Notes under the pieces: generated by a model
What the model saw: only the letters and a program-made list of their open reading frames with translations
The model's database searches: none
Told to the model about the DNA's origin: nothing
Made by a program: the position numbers and the translations under genes
Part shown: one piece after another, positions 53,400-64,000 of the stretch
Position numbering within the stretch: the first letter of the stretch is position 1
How the letters are laid out: every line of letters starts with the position of its first letter
Assembly: GCA_024500155.1 (NCBI GenBank)
Contig: CM044874.1
Span: forward strand, 44,924,384-44,988,383
DNA: 64,000 nt
Source of the DNA: Chenopodium formosanum
Lineage: Eukaryota; Streptophyta; Magnoliopsida; Caryophyllales; Amaranthaceae
Direction: 5' to 3'

Positions 53400-54290
53400 G
53401 TTCCTTCTAAAAAAAGACACCATCGCGAGCAACAAACACCTTTTTTCTCCGATTTTTTTTAGAAGTAATACCCTTTGGTTTCTTTTGGGTAGCCCACAAA
53501 GTAAACCCTGTCAGATTTGGAATGAAGTTTGATAGAAATTAATTTCTTGACATATGCTTTGCATCCCCATATCTTTAGAAAAGACAACCTAAGAGGTTTC
53601 TTTGTCCATAATTCATATGGAATGTTTTCTACAGCTTTTGATGGTGCACGGTGCATTGTTAGTGCCGCAGTTAGAAGTGTGTGTCCCCAGAAATATATAG
53701 GAAGATCACTAAGACCCATTGTTGATCGTACCATGTCTAACAAGGTTAGATTTCTCCTTTCGGATATTCTGTTCCATTGTGGAGTTCCTAGAGGTGTCAA
53801 TTCTAAAAGTATACCCTTTTCTTTCAGATGGTCATCGAATTCTTGGCTAAAGTATTCACCACCTCAATCCAATCGAAGAGCTTTGATTTTCTTGCCAAGC
53901 TGATTTTCAACTTCACTATGAAATTCTTTGAATTTTTCAAACGATTCAGATTTATGCAACATTACGTAAACATAACCATATCAACTATAGTCATCAGTGA
54001 AGGTGATAAAATATTGGTGTCCATTTCTTGTGGTTGAGCTCATTAGTCTACATACATCAGTGTTTATTAGACCGAATAAGTCTCCTGCCCTTTCTACCAA
54101 CTTGGAGAATGGCTGTTTAATCACCTTGCCTAATAAACATCCCTCGCAGTTTTCAAATGATTCTGAATCGAAAGTCTCAAGAACACCTTCTTGTAGAAAT
54201 CTCTTGTTGCGTTTGATGTTAATGTGGCTAAGACAACAATGCCACAAGTAAGTTTGTTTTGACTCCATGGTCTAAGCTCTTTTGTTAGTG
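53400..54290 (-). pseudogene. pol: integrase of the old copia, unit 1
   Basis: The zinc-binding part (TYLWHCCLSHINIKRNKRFL ... CEGCLLGK) and the first catalytic Asp (LINTDVC) are at 54268-53981. The second Asp region lies in a decayed frame near 53870. The Glu region (GTPQWNRISERRNLTLLDMV) is at about 53780, followed by the SKAVENIPYELW and WGCKAYVKK parts and a KETKGYYF end at 53459. Stops at several points, including inside the core, rule out a working enzyme. Confidence 0.8.
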
Positions 54291-54547
54291 TTATTCACAT
54301 AATAAACTTGTTTATCTAGATCAAGCACATAAAGACCATTTTCAGAATGTGTAATACCATATAAAGCAATATCGAGATAAAACGAACATTCATTGTCTTT
54401 TACTCAAAATTCAAAACCCTTGGCGTCCAACGCCGAAATTGAAATGATGTTTTTGGTAATGTTAAGAACATAATAAACATCATCTAGTTCCAAAACTAGC
54501 CATGTGGGCAAAAACAAACTGAGAGTTCCTATAGATATGACACAAAT

Positions 54548-55048
54548 TCAGGCTCCATTGTCGACCCGGAGTTCAACCTCTCCCTCCCCTAGCCTTCTAG
54601 CGTTCCTTAGTCCTTGAGAATTGGAACAAAATTTTGAGCCAGATCCGGTATCTAATACCCATGATGCTAAGCTAGTGAATTTAAAGTCTATAACAAATAT
54701 ACCTGATAAAGAAGTAACCGTTCCGTTCTTCTTATCTTCCTTGAACTTGAGGCAATCTCTCTTCCAATGTCCCTTCTTCTTACGGTAGAAACATTCGGAA
54801 TCGGATTTAGAAGACGATACCTTATTTTCTTTATTATCCTTGGTAGCTTTAGACTTAGGCGGAAAGGTTTTCTTCTTGCCCTTCCCCTTAAATCCTTTCT
54901 TCTTCTTGCCTGAGAATTTGAACGGCTTGCCCTTTTTAATCATGAGCATATCATGCTTCCCCTCATCCTTGAGCGTTTGCTCTACTTGCTTCAACATACA
55001 ATGAAGCTCGGTGAGGGTTTTCTCCATGTTGTGCATGTTATAGTTCAT
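54548..55048 (-). pseudogene. gag: gag C-terminus and protease start of the old copia, unit 1
   Basis: A 166-codon open stretch has a Lys-rich region (KKKKGFKGKGKKKTF) and the knuckle CFYRKKKGHWKRDC, where the second Cys is Arg; in unit 2 it is CFYCKKKGHWKRDC. It goes on to the protease active site WVLDTGSGSKF and RVDNGA, then stops. The knuckle change would remove a zinc ligand. Confidence 0.8.
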
Positions 55049-55108
55049 CTTGAACTAATCATAGCCTTTGTGCAGCGAGTGGAGAATGTTGTCAATTCCT
55101 ATCTTGGT

Positions 55109-55570
55109 TTAATACCCCGCATCAAGCCTTCCCATGTTCTCAAACAATCCTATCATTTTGAGTTCACGTGGGATGAATGAATCTCCTTTCTTGAGCTTGC
55201 TCTCAAGGATCTGCCTGTGGGTTTCAAACCTTTCAGTTCGGGCCTGCTCATGAAACATATTCTGCAGTTCAGAAATGATCTCAAAAACTGTCTCCTTCTC
55301 AAAGAAATTCTTTTGAAACTCTGAAGACATTATGGCCAACATGATGCACATGACATCTCGATTGGCACTTTGCCATCGATTTAGGGCAGCCTGAGTAACC
55401 TTCTCATTGGGAGCCTTGACCATTTCCTCAACAAGGACATATTCCTTTTGCTCTTGCATGAGAAGAATTCGCAAATTCCTTTGCCAATCAAGAAAATTTG
55501 GCCCACTCAACTTCTCCTTGTCGAGAATTGAGCGTAACAAGAATTGGTTGTTTGAGTTATTTGAAGACAT
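55109..55570 (-). pseudogene. gag: gag N-terminus of the old copia, unit 1
   Basis: The ATG at 55570 (MSSNNSNNQFLLRSILDKEK) starts a copia gag of the TNT1-94-like kind: LSGPNFLDWQRNLRILLMQE, RDVMCIMLAIMSSEFQ and QARTERFETHRQILESKL. It stops at 55109 after GRLDAGY; the rest continues at 55048 after a stop and a short gap. An N-terminal extension upstream of the ATG is open but not expected to be used. Confidence 0.8.
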
Positions 55571-55936
55571 GATTCTACAATTGAAAGAATTTGAAATGAA
55601 AAACCATTCATGATATTTAAATAAGATTGAGCATGCTTTGTCTTGTCTTAACACTCAATCTCCTAAGGTAAGCAACGCTTTGCTAATGGCTCCAAGCCAT
55701 TCTTGGTTAAATAAATCGTCTCATCTAATGCTCTCTCAACAATTTATTCACTTTGCCAGGACATGTTAGGACTCCATCACTCAAATCGTTGAGTACAACC
55801 AAACCCAACTTGCATACCCGGTATGCCTTACGCTCCTAGGAGAGGTAGTTATGCCTCGCTTTGGCGTAGCCCACCAATACCCTCGTTCGGTTGGTAAGTG
55901 TTGTTTTGGAATGGCAAGTTTTACTCAATATTTAGG
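55571..55936 (-). other. 5' leader of the old copia, unit 1
   Basis: About 365 bp before gag on the minus strand. No LTR or Met primer site is seen. It ends abruptly at the Tat fragment near GCTAGACT (55937). The same leader, with the same junction, is in unit 2 at 62877-63242. Confidence 0.6.
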
Positions 55937-56485
55937 GAGCTAGACTATGAGGTTAGTAATAATGCCGCGGAATGAGTAATGTGCGTCATTGGATTAGAAG
56001 CAGCAGCTGGCATAGGTGTGCAAAAAATAGAGGTATATGGAGATTTAAGTTTGATGATAAATTATATAATTAAAAATTGAAAATAAAGAATTCTAAAATG
56101 ATATTATACCAAGCACACCTAGAGGAATTCAATGAGCATATTTTGATTATTTTGACGCCAAATATTTCCCAATGGTTGAGAATCAATTTGCCGATGCTCT
56201 AGCAAAATTACCCACAATGATCAACATTCCAAATCACTTAAATATAATGCCATTATGAGTTGATAGAAGAGAAGAACCAACTTATTACAACGCAATAGAG
56301 AAAATAAATGATTCGAAGGAGACAATCCTTGGTATGATCATATCCTCCAATACATTACTCATGGCATATATCCTCAAAATAATTTATCAAATGACCAACG
56401 AGCTGTGAGAACACTTGCAGGTCAATATGCTTTATTAAATGGTCAACTATGCAAAAAAAGAACTCATGGTTAAAGCGTATTGTGT
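55937..56485 (+). pseudogene. pol: Tat-type RNase H/integrase fragment, copy 2
   Basis: The same fragment as 15411-15963, from the NNAAE part of RNase H to the integrase start (GQLCKKR), with the same missing first half and the same ATAGA end (56486-56490) next to an Athila LTR. The text differs from copy 1 by scattered changes, e.g. FADALAKLP is readable here near 56190. It has stops and gives no product. Confidence 0.8.
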
Positions 56486-56490
56486 ATAGA

Positions 56491-57963
56491 TGATAGAGGA
56501 ATAATCTCATCGTTAGACAACTACACCTAAATCAAATACATTTTATAACACTCGACTTATCCTAATACAAGTATATGGCAAGAAGAGGGGTCGAACCACA
56601 GGGAGAAGCACATAAACACCGCATTCATCACTAGACTTTAAGCTATCTCGGGACAACGAACAGGAATGACTAAGAGATTAAACTAAAGGTAAAACGAGTT
56701 AAAATCAATATAACTAAAGACCAAGGGAAATGGATAGATGTAGATGCCGCTTGATCATGAAATAACATAGAAGCAAATCAATAGTGAACTAAACATGCAT
56801 GAATACCGAAATAAGGTCCAATCTAAGCGCCTTCCGGGGTTAATCGGTTTCTCCTAACATAGCCTCTTTGTTTCCACACTAGAACCATATATTGGGAGGT
56901 GCAATCAAAGAACAATCGATAGTAATGAACCTTAACTAAGTCAAATTCCGTTCCTTCTTACCAAATATTCACCTTTAATCAACCAACAATGTGCACTTGC
57001 ATTAAAATCAAAGAATATCAAGCATGCAAAGATTTTAATCACAATTAACTTAATCCCAATATTATAAGCATAAACAATTAACAACTACACCATCCCCACA
57101 ACCTTGGCTAAGTGACTACTCACAAATCATGTTGAAAACAATATCAATCACCAATTCAATAAGCATAAACATGATCAATAAGCAAAGAAGGAAAATAAAA
57201 GTAAACAAACAAAATTAAATGCAAAAGTAAAGAGAAAGAGTAAGAGATTGCTCATCAATTGAAGTTGAAGATCTACAAAAGATTAAACAAGCTTCTTCTT
57301 CAAAATCCAAGTTCACCAATGAAGAAATACATACTTTCTCCCTCTACCAAATGAAGGTTAATAGTGTTTCTCTCTCTAGATTAAGCTAAAAATGCAGAAA
57401 ATGAAAACTAAGTTAATCTAATTACATTAAAACGTTCTCAAATGGGACATATATAGTCCGTACACAACTAGCTGAAGTAAGGGAGTGGTCCGACCAAACA
57501 CATAGAAGGTTCGGCCAGACTACAGGGTGGGTTCGGCCAAACCATGGGTTGGTTCGGTCGAACTCCCTGATCCTTGTCTGGTCGAACTTCTGAGGTTCGA
57601 CCACTCCTGTAAAATCGCCAAAATGCAACTTGACTCTGCCTCTACATTCGGCCGGATAATAGAGTAGGTTCGGCCATACCCTGGTTCGACCGCACCTTTA
57701 GGGGGTTTGGCCGAACCTTTCCTTAACCTTGCTTATCTTCAGCTTTCCTTGAACTTTTAGCTTCCTCCTCTTGAAGACCCCGGTTCCTACAAAGAATAAT
57801 CATTGAAATCAATGTAAAGAGTAGGAAAAAGGGCAAAATCTTGGAAAGAAGATGCATAAAGGGAAAGGGAACTAAGTGCAAAGAAAAGGATGCAAACAAT
57901 CCGCAAATGTGGGAAAATTACCATCAAAATGAACCTTAATCGTGGCATAAATGCCACTCATCA
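56491..57963 (-). repeat. Athila 3' LTR, duplicated copy
   Basis: 1473 bp, a paralogue of 15969-17409 with the same neighbouring sequence on both sides. It keeps the terminal hairpin (57942-57957) missing in that copy. The GGTTCG word cluster and the TATATA box near 57445 are present. Confidence 0.9.
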
Positions 57964-59036
57964 ACTTCCCCCACACTTGCCTCTTGCTAGTCCTCGAGCA
58001 AGGGATACCAAAATAATGAGAAAGCCACAACAAACATAACATGATAAGGGTTAAGAAAAACCACTTATGCACTTAGGTACAAAATGCTCCATTTGAACTC
58101 GAACGAGAAGACATGCACCAAAGAATACTCACCTTTCTCAATTCAATGAGGGAAAACACGTTATAAGATGCTCGCGGTTGAAAGAGACAAACCAAAGCTA
58201 AGCATAGAGAACTAATGACTTCACTTTCCGCCCTAGCCCCAACCAAAACGGTCCACGTTCTCTCCACTAGTTTCAAGTCATCCCCTAGCTAAGCTAGCTC
58301 CTCATGATTCCTCGAGAGAACCGGAAAAAGGTATTTTTATGTGGTATCATAAGGTCATCCCGACATCTCAACTATGCATACTCTCTCCATAGGGTTAAAA
58401 TCTATCTCCCTCCATCGGTGTTTGACCGCGCTCCTCCAAGTCCAAGGGTCTTAAATAGGGTTCTAATGGCATGGCTAGGGGTTAAGGTTGGGAATCCATT
58501 TGAAATTTTTGGTTGCAAATCCTAAGTGAAGCAAAAGAGTGACCATCTCTCAAGAGCAACCTATGAATTGAACCTAACCTCAAATTACAACCTTCAACAC
58601 AAACCTCACAACATTACTTCATCCCTTTTCATTTCTTTCATCTTTTATTTTCATCATTTTTTTCTTTTCATTTCATTTTTAATCATTTTTTTCCTTTTTT
58701 TTTTTTTCTTTTTCAACTTCACTTGGTTTTCATGTGTTGTAACATTCTTCACAAACTTTTTCCATATTCTTTTCATAACAAACTTTCATAACCCTTACTT
58801 AAACCAACTTACACAACTTTCTTTCTGAAAACAAACAATCTCAAACGTGAACCTCACAAGCCAATGCATCACTAACTACAAGGGTCAGTAGAACATAGAC
58901 CGATAGGTTTTTAATATGGCTAAGTCAAGAAAGGGAAATAAGGCTCTAATTGGTTAGCAAGTAGGTGGATGCATAAATGAAAACCAAATTTGTAACAAAA
59001 CATAAAGAAAACAAAGAAAATTGAGAAGAAATTTTG
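57964..59036 (-). other. Athila 3' non-coding region, duplicated copy
   Basis: Follows the LTR with the same polypurine tract and matches 17410-18037 plus 20032-20470. It lacks the solo LTR, so it preserves the empty insertion site at about 58590-58600. The T-rich low-complexity stretch is at 58640-58715. It ends at the duplication join. Confidence 0.85.
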
Positions 59037-60700
59037 GCTTCCGTTCCAACTTTGCAAATTCTGATTTCACCTTTTGATTTCCATTCTCGAATCATGTGAA
59101 ACCGCCGTTTGACATGTTTGACTTTCTGATGTTCCCTTGGCTATCTGGCCTGAGCAATAGCTCTATTGTTGTCACAATAGAGGGCTATTAGACCCTTTAT
59201 GGAGGGTACAACATCAAGTTCACCAATGAACTTACGAATCCAAACAGCCTCCTTAACCGCTTCAGCAGCTGCTAAGTACTTGACTTCAGTCGAAAAATCT
59301 ATAGTTGTACTCTGCTTGGCACTCTTCCAACTGAACGCTCCTCCATTTTGACAGAACACATATCCAAATTGCGATTTGAAACTGTCTCTGTGTGTCTACC
59401 AGCTCGCGTCGGTATAACCTTCAACAACTAATTCCTCTAAACCATCATATACAAGGAATTTATCCTTGTTCCTTTTCAAGTACTTTAGGATATTCTTATC
59501 TGCAGTCCAATGGGCCTCTCCTTGATCTGATTGGTAAAAGCTCGTAGCACTCAATGCATACGATACATCTGGCCTAGTACATATCATGGCATACATCATC
59601 GATCCAATAGGCGAAGCATATGGAATCAGATTCATTCTTTCTCGCTAATCAAGTTTTTGTGGACACTGCTTCTTGCTCAAAGTTATACCATGTAACATTG
59701 GCAGGTGACCTCTCTTTGCCTCCTCCATGCCAAATCGAGAAAGTACCTTATCAATATTAGTACTTTGACTCAATCCAATCATCCTTTATGATCTATCCCT
59801 ATAGATCTTGATGCCTAGTATGTACTGAGCCTCTCCTAAGTCTTTCATTGAGAAGCACTTTCCAAGCCAGGCCTTTTCAGACTCTAACAATGGAATGATG
59901 TTTCCAATGAGCAATATGTCATCGACATACAAGACTAAGTTGGCAATGTAACTCCCAGTGACCTTCTTGTAAACACAAGATTCATCTGGATTCTTGATAA
60001 AACCAAACTTCCCGATGGCTTCATCGAATCGCATATTCCAACTTCTGCTAGCTTGCTTTAGTCCATAAAAGGACTTCTTAAGCTTACAAACATTTCCAGC
60101 ATTGTTTTAGTCGACAAAACCTTTAGGCTATGTCATGTACACAGTTTCTTCCAAAATACCATTTAAGAAGGCGGTTTTGATGTCCATCTGTCATATTTCA
60201 TAGTTATAATATGCAGCAATCGCTAGGAGATCCGAACACATTTAAGCATTGCGACTGGTGAAAAGGTTTCATCGTAATAAATACCATGAACTTGTCTCTA
60301 ACATTTCGATCTTTGTCGGTTTTCCTCTTGAAAATCCACTAACAACCGATAGGTGTACAACCTTAAGATACGTCGACCAAGTCCCACATTTGATTTTCAA
60401 ACATGGAATCCATTTAAGATCTCATGGCTTCATGCCATTTAACAGAGTCGATGCTTGCCATCCCTTGCTTGTAGGTTGTCGGTTCATCAACATCTATAAT
60501 CAGGATGTCCCTTGAGATCTCGATTAATACTAAACCAAAATATCTATTAGGTAGAGATCTCGGCCTTTTAGACCTACATAGGGTAATTGATCGAGCATTT
60601 GCATTGTCGGTTTGAATTTGCACATTTGGAACATTTTTACTTTGTAAACAGATGCTCACGAACTTCGTCAAGTTAAATTTTCCTCCCACTTGTCATTTTG
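59037..60700 (-). pseudogene. pol: RT and RNase H of the old copia, unit 2, 3'-truncated
   Basis: Matches unit 1 (from about 51721). YVDDILLIGN is at about 59930 in a longer open stretch (60034-59786). RNase H pieces are at 59635-59396 (ICTRPDVSYALSATS, VEGYTDAS) and 59359-59141. About 35 final codons of RNase H are missing because the duplication starts there. A piece of the integrase/RT linker (ANARSITLCRSKRPRSL, DEPTTYKQGMASIDSVKWHE) is at 60689-60414. Stops separate all pieces. Confidence 0.8.
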
Positions 60701-60749
60701 TAATGGTGTTCCTTCTCCAAAAAGACACCATCGCGAGCAACAAACACTT

Positions 60750-61640
60750 TTTTCTCCGATTTGTTTTAGAAGTAATACCCTTTGGTTTCTTTTGGGTAGC
60801 CCACAAAGTAAACCCTGTCAGATTTGGGATGAAGTTTGATAGAAATAAATTTCTTGACATATGTTTTGCATCCCCATATCTTTAGAAAAGACAACCTAAG
60901 AGGTTTCTTTGTCCATAATTCATATGGAATGTTTTCTACAGCTTTTGATGGTGCACAGTGGAGTGTTAGTGCCGCAGTTAGAAGTGTGTGTCCCCAGAAA
61001 TAGATTGGAAGATCACTAAGACCCATTGTTGATCGTACCATGTCTAACAAGGTTAGATTTCTCCTTTCGGATATTCCGTTCCATTGTGGAGTTCCTGGAG
61101 GTGTCAATTCTGAAAGTATACCCTTTTCTTTCAAATGGTCATCGAATTCTTGGCTCAAGTATTCACCACCTCAATCAGATCGAAGAGCCTTGATTTTCTT
61201 GCCAAGCTGATTTTCAACTTCACTCTGAAATTCTTTGAATTTTTCAAACGATTCAGATTTATGCAACATTACATAAACATAACCATATCTACTATAGTCA
61301 TTAGTGAAGGTGATAAAATATTGGTGTCCATTTCTCTTGGTTGAGCTCATTGGTCCATATACATCAGTGTTTATTAGACCTAATAAGTCTCCTGCCCTTT
61401 CTCCCAACTTGGAGAATGGGTGTTTAATCAGCTTGCCTAATAAACATCCCTCGCAGTTTTCAAACGATTTTAAATCGAAAGTCTCAAGAACACCTTCCTG
61501 TAGAAGTCTCTTGTTGCGTTTGATGTTAATGTGGCCAAGACAACAATGCCACAAGTAAGTTTGTTTTGACTCCATGGTCTTAGCTCTTTTGTTAGTGTTA
61601 TTCACATTATTAACTTGTTTGTCTAGATCAAGCACATAAA
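60750..61640 (-). pseudogene. pol: integrase of the old copia, unit 2
   Basis: Better preserved than unit 1. 61635-61171 has TYLWHCCLGHINIKRNKRLL, CEGCLLGKLIKHPF, the first Asp (LINTDVYGPM) and ends at the second (KALRSD). After one stop, 61158-60766 continues with SQEFDDHLKEKGILSELTPP and the Glu (WNGISERRNLTLLD), to KETKGYYF. One stop in the core (at about 61168-61170, where the family has RGGEY) is the main damage seen. Confidence 0.8.
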
Positions 61641-61904
61641 GACAATTTTCAGAATGTGTAATACCATATAAAACATTATCGAGATATAACGAACATTCAT
61701 TGTCTTTTACTTAAAATTCAAAACCCTTGGCGTCCAACGCCGAAATTGAAATGATGTTTTTTGGTAATGTTATGAACATAATAAACATTATCTAGTTCCA
61801 AAACTAGCACGATGGGCAAAGACAAACTAGGAGTTCTTATAGATAAGACACAAATTCAGGCTCCATTGTCGACCCGGAGTTCAACCTCTCCCTTCTCTAG
61901 CCTT

Positions 61905-62354
61905 CTAGCGTTCCTTAGAACCTGAGAATTGGAACAAAAGTGTGAGCCAGATCAGGTATCTAATACCGATGATGCCGCTAGTGAAGTTAAAGTCTATAAC
62001 GAATATACCTGATTCAGAAGTAACCGTTCCGTTCTTCTTATGTTCCTTGAACTTGAGGCAATCTCTCTTCCAATGTCCCTTCTTCTTACAGTAGAAACAT
62101 TCGGAATCGGATTTAGAAGACGATACCTTATTTTCTTTGTTATCCTTGGTAGCTTTAGACTTAGGCGGAAAGGTTTTCTTCTTGCCCTTCCCCTTAAAGC
62201 CTTTCTTCTTCTTGCCTGAGAATTTAAACGGCTTGCCCTTTTCAATCATGAGCATATCATGCTTCCCCTCATCCTTGAGCGTTTGCTCTACTTGCTTCAA
62301 CATACAATGAAGCTCGGTGAGGGTTTTCTCCATGCTGTGCATGTTATAGTTCAT
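61905..62354 (-). pseudogene. gag: gag C-terminus of the old copia, unit 2
   Basis: The equivalent of 54548-55048, with the Lys-rich region and an intact knuckle CFYCKKKGHWKRDC (C-x2-C-x4-H-x4-C). A frameshift after VIDFNFTSG (about 61985) throws the protease start out of frame. Confidence 0.8.
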
Positions 62355-62414
62355 CTTGAACTAATCATAGCCTTTGTGCAGCAAGTGGAGAAAGTTGTCA
62401 ATTCCCATCTTAGT

Positions 62415-62876
62415 TTAATACCCCGCATCAAGACTTCCCATGTTCTCAAACAATCCTATTATTTTGAGTTCACGTGGGCTAAATGACTCTCCTTTCTTGA
62501 GCTTGCTCTCAAGGATCTGATTGCGGGTTTCAAACCTCTCAGTTCGGGCCTGCACTTGAAACACATTCTGCAGTTCAGAAATGATCTCAAAAATTGTCTC
62601 CTTCTCAAAGAAATTCTTTTGAAACTCTGAAGACATTGTGGCCAACATGATGCACATGACATCTCGATTGGCACTTTGCCATCGATTTAGGGCAGCCTGA
62701 GTCACCTTCTCATTGGGAGCCTCGGCCATTTCCTCAACAAGGACATATTCCTTTTGCTCTTGCATGAGAACAATTCGCAAATTCCTTTGCCAATCAAGAA
62801 AATTTGGCCCACTCAACTTCTCCTTGTCGAGAATTGAGCGTAACAAGAATTGGTTGTTTGAGTTATTTGAAGACAT
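62415..62876 (-). pseudogene. gag: gag N-terminus of the old copia, unit 2
   Basis: Starts at the ATG at 62876 (MSSNNSNNQF) and matches unit 1 with about 20 differences over 181 residues including the leader frame. It ends with GSLDAGY and a stop at the same place as unit 1, so that stop predates the duplication. Confidence 0.8.
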
Positions 62877-63242
62877 GATTCTGCAATTGAAAGAATTTGA
62901 AATGAAAAACCATTCATGATATTTAATTAAGATTAAGCATGCTTTGGCTTGTCTTAACACTCAATCTCCTAAGGTAAGCAACGCTTTGCTAATGGCTCCA
63001 AGCCACTCTTGGTTAAATAAATCGTTTCATCTAATGCTCTCTCAACAATTTATTCACTTTGCCATGACATGTTAGGACTCCATTACTCAAATCGTTGAGT
63101 ACAACCAAAACCAACTTGAATACCCGGTATGCCTTACGCTCCTAGGAAAGGTAGTTATGCCTCGCTTTGGCGTAGCCCACCAATATCCTAATTCGGTTGG
63201 TAAGTTTTGTTTTGGAATGGCAAGTTTTACTCAATATTTAGA
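62877..63242 (-). other. 5' leader of the old copia, unit 2
   Basis: Copy of 55571-55936 with the same junction to the Tat fragment at GCTAGACT. Nothing else seen. Confidence 0.65.
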
Positions 63243-63791
63243 GAGCTAGACTTTGAGGTTAGTAATAATGTCGCAAAATGAGTAATGTGCGTCATTGGAT
63301 TAGAAGCAGCAGCTGGCATAGGTGTGCAAAAAATAGAGGTATATGGAGATTTAAGTTTGATGATAAATCATATACTTAAAAATTGAAAATAAAGAATTCC
63401 AAAATTATATTATACCAAGCACACCTAGAGGAACTCAACGAGCATATTTTGATTATATTGACGCCAAATACTTCCCAATGCTTGAGAATCAATTCGCCGA
63501 TGCTCTAGCAAAATTGGCCTCAATGATCAACATTCCAAATCACTTAAATATAATGCCATTATGAGTTGATAGAAGAGAAGAACCAACTTATTACAACGCA
63601 ATAGAGGAAATAAATGATTCGAAGGAGACAATCCTTTGTATGATTATATCCTCCAATACATTACTCATGGCATATATCCTGAAAATAATTTATCAAATGA
63701 CCAACGAGCTGTAAGAACACTTGCTAGTCAATATGGTTTATTAAATGGTCAACTATGCAAACAAAGAACTCACGGTTAAAGCGTATTGTAT
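63243..63791 (+). pseudogene. pol: Tat-type RNase H/integrase fragment, copy 3
   Basis: Third copy of the 15411-15963 fragment, ending in ATAGA (63792-63796) next to an Athila LTR. FADALAKLASMINIPNH, the RNase H end, is readable near 63495-63545. It has stops and is not functional. Confidence 0.8.
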
Positions 63792-63796
63792 ATAGA

Positions 63797-64000
63797 TGAT
63801 AGAGGAATAATCTCGTCGTTAGACAACTACACCTAAATCAAATACATTTTATAACACTCGACTTATCCTAATACAAGTATATGGCAAGATGAGGGGTCGA
63901 ACCACAGGGAGAAGCACATAAACACCGCATTCATCACTAGACTTTAAGCTATCTCGGGACAACGAACAGGAATGACTAAGAGATTAAACTAAAGGTAAAA
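63797..64000 (-). repeat. Athila 3' LTR, third copy, cut by the window
   Basis: The last ~200 bp of the LTR (plus-strand view TGATAGAGGAATAATC onward), matching 56491 and 15969. It continues past the window. Confidence 0.9.

Larger units (their letters stand above)
41047..55936 (-). mobile_element. old minus-strand copia element, 5' LTR missing, interrupted by a young copia
   Basis: Read on the minus strand: 5' leader (55936-55571), gag, zinc knuckle, protease, integrase, RT, RNase H (to 51621), 3' non-coding region (51620-50744), a polypurine tract and a 3' LTR (42225-41047). The 5' LTR and primer site are lost at the junction with the Tat fragment at 55937. A younger copia element (42229-50738) inserted right next to its 3' LTR start. 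Every coding domain has stops or shifts. A tandem copy of most of it lies at 59037-63242. Confidence 0.8.
51724..64000 (+). repeat. tandem segmental duplication, unit about 7.3 kb
   Basis: Unit 1 (51724-59036) and unit 2 (59043 to beyond the window) have the same order: old copia from RNase H to leader, Tat RNase H/integrase fragment, Athila 3' LTR. The offset is 7319 bp at the start and 7306 bp at the copia/Tat junction. The join at about 59036 goes from Athila 3' sequence into the copia RNase H with the short shared word GTTCCAAC. Unit 2 is cut by the window end inside its Athila LTR. Confidence 0.9.

Noticed and set aside
1..64000. Host genes, tRNAs, rRNA, snoRNA, organelle DNA
   Set aside because: No intact multi-exon gene, no cloverleaf with A and B boxes and no rRNA text was found; primer sites resemble tRNA ends only because they pair with them.

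Overview
This is a gene-poor, transposon-saturated stretch of a plant nuclear genome, most likely a eudicot and probably pericentromeric or other heterochromatin. I found no tRNA, rRNA or intact host gene. Nearly every base can be assigned to LTR retrotransposons, their nested insertions, or duplications of them. The grounds for calling a plant are Athila- and Tat-type Ty3/gypsy domains, primer sites matching tRNA-Asp and initiator tRNA-Met, plant TATA boxes, short GT-AG introns with TACTAAC branch sites, and cytosine-to-thymine decay.

Layout. 1-5575: the 3' part of a Tat-like, apparently gag-only Ty3/gypsy element with a 2.0 kb LTR and a tandem-repeat-rich 3' region. 5744-14036: a non-autonomous Athila-like element with tRNA-Asp primer sites, a duplicated gag start, one long gag-plus-acidic reading frame broken by three stops, and a 1.6 kb LTR. 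14037-15410: a decayed multi-exon coiled-coil gene. 15411-15963: a Tat RNase H/integrase fragment, interrupted by a complete minus-strand Athila element (15969-39114, target duplication ATAGA) and resuming at 39120. That Athila element carries two nested insertions: a solo Tat-like LTR (18038-20031), and a tandem array of a gag-only copia-like element with four LTRs and three internal regions (27225-34235).

39604-41046 holds an orphan LTR and another decayed gene-like ORF. 41047-55936 is an old, broken minus-strand copia element. Near its 3' LTR sits a very young, apparently intact plus-strand copia element (42229-50738): LTRs of 786 bp with two differences seen, target duplication CACTA, and an uninterrupted 1319-codon gag-pol. 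From about 51724 to the window end, a roughly 7.3 kb block (old copia plus Tat RNase H plus Athila 3' LTR) is repeated in tandem.

How the parts fit. The young copia element is the only one that looks able to move by itself. The Athila element has lost its RT catalytic box. The gag-only and acidic-ORF elements look like parasites of autonomous relatives, sharing primer sites, LTR ends and structured RNA motifs. The most interesting signals are small and non-coding: hairpins that include the polypurine tract in copia elements, a two-hairpin block shared by two Athila-type families, twin covarying hairpins in the young copia leader, and families of short palindromes upstream of the TATA box in several unrelated LTRs. 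All alignments were done by eye.
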